A stretch of DNA of 27,570 nucleotides from NCBI GenBank assembly GCA_043822885.1, contig JBDRBI010000050.1, positions 1-27,570 of the forward strand, written 5' to 3'. The stretch is from Aadella sp043822885 (GTDB lineage Bacteria; Omnitrophota; Gorgyraeia; Tantalellales; Tantalellaceae). Made by a program: the position numbers and the translations under genes. This document shows positions 22,065-27,570 of the stretch, in pieces. The notes below the pieces were generated by a model. The model made no database searches and was not told where the DNA came from. It saw nothing but the letters and a program-made list of their open reading frames with translations. Each line of letters begins with the position of its first letter. The first letter of the stretch is position 1.

Positions 22065-23081
22065 ATGAATATTATTGCCAGACTTGATGAAATAAAGGCG
22101 GCTTTTGAAAAGGCTCTTGAAGAGTGCGCGAATGAGAGAGACTTTGAGGATGTAAAGGTCAGGTTCGCGGGACGGAAAGGTGAACTTACCTCCGTATTAA
22201 AACTTTTACCCGGACTTTCCGCGCAAGAGAAAAAGGAAGCGGGGGGAAAAGCCAATGGATTAAAGAACGAGATCCTTAACCGTCTCAAACAGGCGGCGGG
22301 CGCGAAAAGTGGAAGCTCTCAAAAAGAAAAAAATATCGACATTACTTTGCCCGGGATGCAAAGGGGTATTGGGACCTTACATCCTATTACAAAGGTATTG
22401 GACAGAATAAATGAGATATTTTTATCTATCGGGTTCAGTATAGCGGAGGGACCCGAAATAGAATCCGAATTTTATAATTTTGAAGCATTGAATATACCCT
22501 CAGATCATCCGTCACGAGACGCGTTTGATACATTTTATGTAGATAATGAACATTTGCTGAGAAGTCACACATCGAATGTTCAAATACATATTATGCAGGA
22601 GAAGAAACCGCCTATACAAGCTATTATGCCGGGACGGGTCTATCGGCCGGACGCGGTAGACGCGTCGCATTCTTTTATGTTCCATCAGGTCGAAGGGCTC
22701 ATGGTAGATAAGGGCATAACTTTTTCCGATCTTAAGGGCACTCTTGAACTTTTTATAAAAAGTATGTTCGGAGAAAAAGCCAAGATGAGAGTGCGGCCGC
22801 ATTTCTTTCCGTTCACCGAACCCAGCGCGGAGATAGATATATCCTGTATTATATGCGGAGGGGAAGGGTGCAGAGTATGTTCCGGGAACGGATGGCTGGA
22901 AATATTGGGAGCGGGAATGGTAGATCCGAAAGTCTTCGAGGCGGTCGGATATGATCCGGAAAAATATACCGGATTTGCTTTCGGTATGGGAGCCGAAAGA
23001 ATAGCGATGCTTCTTTACGGAGTAGAAGATATAAGACTTTTTTTTGAGAACGATGTAAGATTTTTGGAACAATTTAAGTAA
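22065..23081 (+). CDS. pheS: Phenylalanyl-tRNA synthetase alpha subunit
   Basis: 338 aa, standard bacterial PheS. An N-terminal coiled coil (about 1-90) contains GRKGELTSVLK. The class II catalytic core has HPITKVLDRI, GPEIESEFYNFEALN, LLRSHTSNVQ (motif 2 approach), GRVYRPDAVDASHSFMFHQ and FGMGAERIAML (motif 3). FPFTEPSAEIDISC leads into a four-Cys cluster, CIICGGEGCRVC, that could bind zinc and is found in many PheS. It charges tRNA-Phe as an alpha2-beta2 complex with the next gene. Repeats fill the 187-nt effective gap to pheT. Confidence 0.97.
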   Translation: MNIIARLDEIKAAFEKALEECANERDFEDVKVRFAGRKGELTSVLKLLPGLSAQEKKEAGGKANGLKNEILNRLKQAAGAKSGSSQKEKNIDITLPGMQRGIGTLHPITKVLDRINEIFLSIGFSIAEGPEIESEFYNFEALNIPSDHPSRDAFDTFYVDNEHLLRSHTSNVQIHIMQEKKPPIQAIMPGRVYRPDAVDASHSFMFHQVEGLMVDKGITFSDLKGTLELFIKSMFGEKAKMRVRPHFFPFTEPSAEIDISCIICGGEGCRVCSGNGWLEILGAGMVDPKVFEAVGYDPEKYTGFAFGMGAERIAMLLYGVEDIRLFFENDVRFLEQFK

Positions 23082-23095
23082 GTTCAGAGCACTCC

Positions 23096-23266
23096 GTCAT
23101 TGCGAACGCAGCGGGCGCGGCAATCTTTTAGGGGGATTATGTTCTTTTCCGTCATTGCGAACGCAGTGAAGCAATCCCTAAATATGCGACTTTTAAAGAG
23201 ATTGCTTCGTCCCCCGGCTCTTCGGCCGTGGTCCTCGCAATGACAGAAAACATGCGCAATGACAGA
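23096..23266. repeat. Family A repeats, three to four units between pheS and pheT
   Basis: There is a degenerate unit at 23096-23126 (GTCATTGCGAACGCAGCGG then GCAATCTTTTAG). A complete pair follows at 23151-23244 (GTCATTGCGAACG to GAAGCAATCCC; GAGATTGCTTCG to CTCGCAATGAC). A tail fragment, GCGCAATGACAG, ends at 23266. The joint and spacer sequences differ between copies while the ends stay constant. Confidence 0.88.
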
Positions 23267-23292
23267 GGGTGCTGAAGATAAGAAGGAAAACA

Positions 23293-25326
23293 ATGAAACT
23301 AAGTTATGAATGGCTGAAAGAATATGTAAAGATCAGCGAAGCGCCTCATTTGATAGCGCAAGGTCTTACTATGTCCGGATCAGAAGTGGGAGAGACAAGT
23401 ACTTCCGGCAAAGATACTATCATGGAGCTTGAAATAACATCTAATAGACCCGATTGCCTTAGCGTGATAGGCCTGGCCAGAGAAGTGTCGGCAGTGTTTA
23501 ATAAGGATATGACGCTGCCGGAGGTTACTTTTGATGAAAAAACATTGTCAAAAAAAGACGCTTCAATTGAGTGTGCTATAACGGGTAAAGACCTGTGTCC
23601 TTTATACACGGCTAAGATAATACGCGACGTAAGGGTAGAAGAAACAAAAGGGAAAATAGCGGCATATCTTCTTTCTATCGGCGCGCGCACGGTGAACAAT
23701 ATCGTCGACATCACAAATTACTGTCTGATAGAGACCGGGCAGCCTACACATGCTTTTGATCTGGATAAGATCAAGGGTGATAAAATATTCGTAAGAGAAG
23801 CCTCGGACGGAGAAAAGATAACAACCATAGATAATGTCGAAAGAAAACTTAAAAAAGGTATGCTGATCATAGCGGACAAAAGCGGACCTATTGCTATAGC
23901 GGGGGTCATGGGCGGAAAAGATACGGAAGTCACGAAAAAAACGAAGAACATACTTCTTGAAAGCGCGTATTTTGATCCTCTCTCGGTCAGACGTACCGCG
24001 CGTGAACTGGCTCTTTCCACGGATTCGAGCTACAGGTTCGAAAGAGGAGTAGATAAAGAGGCTATAGAGAGAACTTCGCACAGAGTAAGTGAACTTGTAT
24101 TAAAAAACGCCGGGGGAAAGGTAAAAGCATTCTTAAGAGCCGGCAAGATTAACACAAAACGGACGATCATAAATTTTAGGCCCGAAAAAGCCGGTCAGAT
24201 ATTAGGTGTTGATATTCAGCAGGGAAAAGCGGCAAATATATTCTCAAGGCTCGGTATGAAAGTCGAAAAAGGTATAAAAGATACTTTAAAGGTCGAGGTG
24301 CCGCCTTTCAGGGGAGATATAACGCGGGAAATAGATCTTGTGGAAGAAATAGCGAGAATATACGGGTATGACAATATACCCGCGGCGATAAATAAATTTG
24401 TTACCCAAATAGAAAGAAAAGAAAAACCGCGCCTTGTGACCGAAAAAATAAAAGAGACTTTGTCTTCATTGGGTCTTAACGAAATAATGTCGTACAGTCT
24501 TATCAGTGAAGCATCCGCGGAAAGATTCAGAATGATATCGAAAGAGGCAATAACTTTGGTGAACCCTCTCTCTGAAGAACAGAAAGTTCTCACCCCCCAG
24601 CTTTTGGACGGAATGTTGAAAGCAATGTCCTGGAATAGGAATAGGAACAATAAAGACCTTAAACTTTTTGAGATCGGCAAAATATATGCGCGAAGCAAAG
24701 ATCTTTTTAAAGAAACACCGGTTCTATGTATGGCAGTGACAGGTGTGATGCGGAAAAACTGGAAAGAAGGGGAAAAGGAAACAGACATCTATGATCTGAA
24801 AGGCATGATCGAAATGATGTTTGACAGACTCAATGTTCAGGTCGGATTTAAAGAGGGAAATATCGACGGGATGTTAAGCGCAGCTCATATTGAACTTGAA
24901 CAAGAGAACATAGGTTTTTTGACCCAAGTAGGATCCAAAATACTGGAAGCTTATGATATAGACCAGAAAGTTTATTTATGCCAAATACGGTTAGACAAGG
25001 TTACGCAAAAAACCGTTCTTAAAAATAAATATTCCCCTATAGTGAAATTCCCTTCATCGGAACGGGACATCTCCGTTCTTTGCGACGAGTCTGTGCTTGC
25101 CTCCTCAATAATGGAGATAATACAGGCAACCGGAGGGGAAATGATACGGACGGTCCGGTTCAAGGATATGTACGTAGGGAAACAGATCCCCGAAGGAAAA
25201 AAAAGCCTCACCTACAGCATGGAGTACGGGCTGAAGGACGGGACTATCACCGATGAGGAAACCGAGAAGATCCACTCCGAGATCAAAGGCAAATTGATAA
25301 AAGAACTTAATATTTCTTTCCGCTAA
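23293..25326 (+). CDS. pheT: Phenylalanyl-tRNA synthetase beta subunit lacking the EMAP-II-like domain
   Basis: 677 aa from ATG 23293; an upstream in-frame GTG (23269) would add eight codons not seen in the family. The N-terminus MKLSYEWLKEYV runs through ITMSG-like LTMSGSEVG (about 30) straight into ITSNRPDCLSVIGLARE. In E. coli (795 aa) about 110 residues of the OB-fold tRNA-binding domain lie between those two blocks. The remainder is complete: B3/B4 editing region (CPLYTAKIIRDV, GARTVNNIVDITNYC), B5 domain (about 290-370), catalytic-like core and C-terminal anticodon-binding FDX-ACB domain (FPSSERDISVL to FR). A ribosome site AGAAGG precedes 23293. Confidence 0.95.
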   Translation: MKLSYEWLKEYVKISEAPHLIAQGLTMSGSEVGETSTSGKDTIMELEITSNRPDCLSVIGLAREVSAVFNKDMTLPEVTFDEKTLSKKDASIECAITGKDLCPLYTAKIIRDVRVEETKGKIAAYLLSIGARTVNNIVDITNYCLIETGQPTHAFDLDKIKGDKIFVREASDGEKITTIDNVERKLKKGMLIIADKSGPIAIAGVMGGKDTEVTKKTKNILLESAYFDPLSVRRTARELALSTDSSYRFERGVDKEAIERTSHRVSELVLKNAGGKVKAFLRAGKINTKRTIINFRPEKAGQILGVDIQQGKAANIFSRLGMKVEKGIKDTLKVEVPPFRGDITREIDLVEEIARIYGYDNIPAAINKFVTQIERKEKPRLVTEKIKETLSSLGLNEIMSYSLISEASAERFRMISKEAITLVNPLSEEQKVLTPQLLDGMLKAMSWNRNRNNKDLKLFEIGKIYARSKDLFKETPVLCMAVTGVMRKNWKEGEKETDIYDLKGMIEMMFDRLNVQVGFKEGNIDGMLSAAHIELEQENIGFLTQVGSKILEAYDIDQKVYLCQIRLDKVTQKTVLKNKYSPIVKFPSSERDISVLCDESVLASSIMEIIQATGGEMIRTVRFKDMYVGKQIPEGKKSLTYSMEYGLKDGTITDEETEKIHSEIKGKLIKELNISFR

Positions 25327-25340
25327 ATCCCCTTTGATCC

Positions 25341-25380
25341 GTCATTGCGAGGAGGGAGCAGAGCGAACGACGAAGCAACC
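25341..25380. repeat. Family A repeat, single unit
   Basis: GTCATTGCGAGGAGGG to CGACGAAGCAACC stands between pheT and the promoter of the downstream RNA. Confidence 0.85.
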
Positions 25381-25413
25381 TACAGAGGCGATGACGCATT
25401 GATAAAATAATCT

Positions 25414-25441
25414 TTTACATGGTCTTGACAGGTGCTATAAT
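25414..25441 (+). promoter_or_regulatory. Extended -10 promoter for the structured RNA
   Basis: TTTACA (25414-25419) and a consensus TATAAT (25436-25441) are 16 nt apart. TG at 25433-25434 gives an extended -10 (TGCTATAAT). The predicted start is near 25448. Confidence 0.85.
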
Positions 25442-25447
25442 GAACTA

Positions 25448-25631
25448 TATCTGTTTAGTGCGTGAAACGGCGATGTAGAATTGGACCAACACATTAATTT
25501 AGGGAACCTAACTTTGTCAGTTCGAGGATGAGGATCGGCAAGAGGGTACCCACCTGGGAAACCGGGGATCAATTCTCTCGTTGTGCACGGCTTGATGGAG
25601 TGGGGCCGGAGAAATTCCGGCCCTATTTTTT
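25448..25631 (+). ncRNA. ssrS: Stand-alone structured small RNA, candidate 6S RNA
   Basis: It is about 184 nt with its own strong promoter and an intrinsic terminator, and no open frame. A rod-like fold is visible: GTGC (about 25459) with GCAC (about 25583), AACG with CGTT, and AGAATTGG (25477-25484) with the TCAATTCT at 25569-25576, separated by internal loops. Inner hairpins are TTAGG-GAA-CCTAA (about 25499-25511) and CCC-ACCT-GGG (about 25550-25557). Size, rod shape and position after pheT suit 6S RNA, the RNA polymerase decoy; I recall ssrS lying near pheT/zapA in some bacteria. The RNA gene is well supported; the 6S assignment is inference. SRP RNA and tmRNA signatures are absent. Confidence 0.65.
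25603..25631 (+). terminator. Intrinsic terminator of the structured RNA
   Basis: A perfect 8-bp stem, GGGCCGGA/TCCGGCCC (25603-25610 with 25616-25623), loop GAAAT, then TATTTTTT. This is the only textbook rho-independent terminator I see in the window. Confidence 0.93.
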
Positions 25632-25638
25632 ACTCTCC

Positions 25639-25781
25639 GTCATTGCGAGAAAAAGTTCCCTCTCGTCATTGCGAGGCCAACTTGTCCCGAGCGAAGTCGA
25701 GGGAAGGCCGAAGCAATCTCCTAAGAGATTGCTTCACCCCTTCGGGGTTCGCAATGACAGAAGAAGGGTTCGCAATGACAG
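25639..25781. repeat. Family A repeats with an embedded second repeat
   Basis: A truncated head, GTCATTGCGAGA, lies at 25639-25650. A complete pair lies at 25665-25758, inside which CTTGTCCCGAGCGAAGTCGA (25681-25700) is embedded. A tail fragment, TTCGCAATGACAG, lies at 25769-25781. This is the most mosaic copy in the window. Confidence 0.88.
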
Positions 25782-25803
25782 GGAAAGAACGAACGGGATA
25801 AAC

Positions 25804-26157
25804 ATGAAAGAACAAGGAACGGTTATCACAAGAGATGCGGACACAGCTACGGTTCGAATAGAGAAAAGTGAAGCTTGTTCTAAATGCTGTTCCTGCAAAG
25901 CGGCCGAAACAAGAACAGTGATCTTGTCGGGTGAAGCAGCAAAAGGCCTAAAAACCGGAGACCGCGTTGAGATAGGAGCGGAGCCGTCAACATTACTTCG
26001 GGTATATTCTGTTCTATATCTCGTGCCGCTTATTGTTTTCGCGGGCACAGTTTTCACCGCGTTTAAAATGATCAAAGACCCCATAAAAAGTTTTTTTATA
26101 GCAATTGTATTAACGTCGGCAACTTATGTTATTATAGGGAAGAAATGGAAAAAATAA
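25804..26157 (+). CDS. rseC: RseC/MucC-like membrane protein (SoxR-reducing system family)
   Basis: 117 aa from ATG 25804; the frame is open further upstream, but that part is translated repeat and RNA gene. The N-terminal half opens MKEQGTVITRD and carries a compact cysteine cluster, CSKCCSC (Cys25, 28, 29, 31), likely metal- or redox-active. Two membrane helices follow at about 64-86 and 95-112, ending in a basic KKWKK. This is the layout of the RseC/MucC family, which occurs with Rnf complexes and in the SoxR-reducing or sigma-E pathways. Here it stands beside Fe-S assembly genes. The family call is good; the exact role is unknown. Confidence 0.85.
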   Translation: MKEQGTVITRDADTATVRIEKSEACSKCCSCKAAETRTVILSGEAAKGLKTGDRVEIGAEPSTLLRVYSVLYLVPLIVFAGTVFTAFKMIKDPIKSFFIAIVLTSATYVIIGKKWKK

Positions 26158-26191
26158 ATTACTTCGCTTCGCAATGACAATAGGAGGAATA

Positions 26192-26410
26192 ATGGAAAAA
26201 AAAGTAAGAGACGCTATCGAAAAAGTTAGGCCGTTACTGCAAAGGGACGGGGGAGATATAGAATTCGTCGCTTTGGAGAATAAGGTTGTAATAGTGCGTT
26301 TAAAAGGGGCTTGCCACGGATGTCCCATGAGTCAGATGACGCTTAAAGGCGTGGTGGAAGAATCTATAAAAAGAGAAGTTCCTGAAATAGAAAGAGTAGA
26401 AACCGTATAA
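26192..26410 (+). CDS. NifU C-terminal-domain (Nfu-type) Fe-S scaffold protein
   Basis: 72 aa from ATG 26192, behind an excellent TAGGAGGAAT ribosome site; an ATG at 26174 lies upstream of that site and is unlikely. MEKKVRDAIEKVRPLLQRDGGDIEFV and GACHGCPMSQMTLK define the Nfu domain. Cys41 and Cys44 form the CxxC that holds a 4Fe-4S cluster between two monomers. It receives sulfur-derived clusters and passes them to target proteins. The cysteine desulfurase gene begins 5 nt after its stop, so scaffold and sulfur donor are co-expressed. No IscU-type N-terminal domain is attached. Confidence 0.94.
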   Translation: MEKKVRDAIEKVRPLLQRDGGDIEFVALENKVVIVRLKGACHGCPMSQMTLKGVVEESIKREVPEIERVETV

Positions 26411-26415
26411 TAGAG

Positions 26416-27570
26416 ATGAAAAGCATATATTTTGATGCCAATGCCACAACAAGAGTGGCGCCTGAAGTCGCGGAAGAGATGATGCCGTTCTTTAAAGAAA
26501 GATACGGTAACGCGTCAAGTTCGCACGCGATGGGAAGGGACGCTAAAAAATATCTCGAAAAAGCGCGTAAACAGGCCGCGGAACTTATCGGATGTACGGA
26601 CGCCGAAGAAATAGTTTTCACTTCCGGCGGAACAGAATCCAATAATCTCGCCATAAAAGGCGCGGTAAGAGCGCTTGAGAAAAAAAGAAAACATATAATC
26701 ACTTCTAAAGTCGAACATCCCGCGGTTCTAAAGACCTGTGAATGTTTGGAAAAAGAAGGGCATGATGTAACATATCTGGATGTAGACAAATGGGGAAGTA
26801 TAGACCCTGAAGCGTTAAAAAGAGCTATTACCGCAGAAACAGCGCTCATAACCGTTATGGCGGCCAATAACGAAACGGGAACTATAATGCCCGTTGAAAA
26901 GATCAGAGAGATCGCGTCCGAAAAAGGGATATATTTTCATACGGATGGAGTGCAGTACATCGGAAAAATAATATCCGGCCAAAACTGTCCGTGCGCGGAT
27001 CTAATATCGTTTTCTTCACACAAAATAAACGGACCTAAGGGCGCGGGGGCATTGTATATAAAAAAAGGCGTCAAGATAGATCCTTTATTTCACGGCGGAC
27101 ATCAGGAAAAAGAGCAAAGAGCCGGCACGGAAAATATTGCCGGCATAGTCGGCTTTGGAAAGGCGTGTGAACTGGCGTTGAAAGAAGCGGATGAAAGATA
27201 CAGTAAGGTAATAAGGATGAGAGATAAGCTTTATGAAGGGGTCTTGGCGTTATTTGATAACGCAGTGCTTAACGGACATCCCGAAAAAAGGCTCCCGAAT
27301 ACTTTAAACATATGTTTAAAAGGGTTCGACGGCGAATCTTTGGTCATGGCAATGGATCTTGAGGGGATATGTATCTCCACAGGGGCAGCATGTCGATCCG
27401 GAAGCACGGAAGGATCACATGTACTTAAAGCTATGGGACTCAATAGGGAAGAGATAAAGAGCGCGGTACGCATTTCGCTGGACAGATATAACTCCGAAGA
27501 AGAGATAAGAATAGTTTTAGACAAATTGAGGAAGAGTTTAGCGTGCATAGAAAAAGCAAAGAGCATAGGG
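26416..27570 (+). CDS. nifS: Cysteine desulfurase NifS/IscS family (3' end beyond window)
   Basis: 385 codons are visible and the frame is still open at the right edge. This PLP enzyme removes sulfur from cysteine for Fe-S and other sulfur carriers. MKSIYFDANATTRVAPEV is the classic start. FTSGGTESNNLAIKG is the cofactor loop, VEHPAV has the stacking His, SFSSHKINGPKG carries the PLP Lys203, and TGAACRSGSTEGSHVL carries the persulfide Cys326. The length before the cut equals a nearly full NifS (about 390-400 aa), so only a few residues are missing. NifS and IscS cannot be separated by eye; pairing with an Nfu-only scaffold leaves both possible. Confidence 0.95.
   Translation, partial: MKSIYFDANATTRVAPEVAEEMMPFFKERYGNASSSHAMGRDAKKYLEKARKQAAELIGCTDAEEIVFTSGGTESNNLAIKGAVRALEKKRKHIITSKVEHPAVLKTCECLEKEGHDVTYLDVDKWGSIDPEALKRAITAETALITVMAANNETGTIMPVEKIREIASEKGIYFHTDGVQYIGKIISGQNCPCADLISFSSHKINGPKGAGALYIKKGVKIDPLFHGGHQEKEQRAGTENIAGIVGFGKACELALKEADERYSKVIRMRDKLYEGVLALFDNAVLNGHPEKRLPNTLNICLKGFDGESLVMAMDLEGICISTGAACRSGSTEGSHVLKAMGLNREEIKSAVRISLDRYNSEEEIRIVLDKLRKSLACIEKAKSIG

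Noticed and set aside
25425..25430. TTGACA as the -35 box of the small RNA
   Set aside because: It is only 5 nt from TATAAT. TTTACA at 25414 has 16-nt spacing and an extended -10 makes the promoter convincing.
25448..25631. SRP RNA or tmRNA
   Set aside because: No GGAAG/AGCAG SRP tip motif and no tRNA-like ends with a coding tag; it is too short for tmRNA.
15870..26180. CRISPR array from the many recurring GCAATGAC and CATTGCGA words
   Set aside because: Copies are kilobases apart, palindromic in pairs, with no regular spacers and no cas genes.

Overview
This 27.6 kb window is a dense run of housekeeping genes, all on the + strand, with no operon on the opposite strand. The set suggests an uncultured, probably anaerobic bacterium. 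The V/A-type ATPase order E-X-A-B-D-I-K matches the Chlamydia and spirochaete type. With the lone pseudopilin and many dispersed intergenic palindromes, this points loosely to a PVC-related candidate phylum such as Omnitrophota. That placement is inference from gene order and style; there is no rRNA in the window to test it.

Layout: (1) 2-3208, pyrimidine synthesis pyrK(partial)-pyrD-pyrF-pyrE. (2) 3321-10695, a V-type ATPase operon lacking recognisable C, F and G subunits; its K subunit has the side-chain pattern of Na+-binding rotor rings. (3) 10782-15726, rsmI, ndk with its own promoter and a long leader, then yicC-gmk-rpoZ-coaC-coaB and a pseudopilin. CoaBC, usually one protein, is split here. 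(4) 15788-16335, tRNA-Cys, tRNA-Leu and tRNA-Val. (5) 16542-19629, thrS-infC-rpmI-rplT, with infC starting at ATT. (6) 19638-21884, KtrB/KtrA potassium uptake. (7) 22065-25326, pheS-pheT. (8) 25448-25631, a stand-alone structured RNA with its own promoter and terminator, possibly 6S RNA. (9) 25804-27570, an RseC-like membrane protein, a NifU C-terminal-like Fe-S scaffold and a NifS/IscS cysteine desulfurase cut by the window edge.

The most unusual layer is the repeats. Many intergenic gaps hold short palindromic elements of at least three kinds: (A) REP/BIME-like units reading GTCATTGCGA...GAAGCAATC and its reverse complement; (B) inverted repeats whose arms are short degenerate tandem words; (C) CATCCCGG-type hairpins. 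One GC-rich segment appears to sit in frame inside pyrK. A pair of 23-bp inverted repeats brackets rsmI exactly. One unit separates rpmI from rplT. Several apparent N-terminal extensions (gmk, thrS, the RseC-like gene) are translated repeat or leader DNA; the true starts are given here.

Two aminoacyl-tRNA synthetases lack N-terminal accessory domains: ThrRS has no TGS domain and PheRS beta has no EMAP-II-like tRNA-binding domain. I see no phage, CRISPR array, transposase or defence gene. The candidates for something undescribed are the repeat system (especially the pyrK insertion and the rsmI bracket), the reduced V-ATPase with its X subunit, and the two RNA elements near 11.6 and 25.5 kb.
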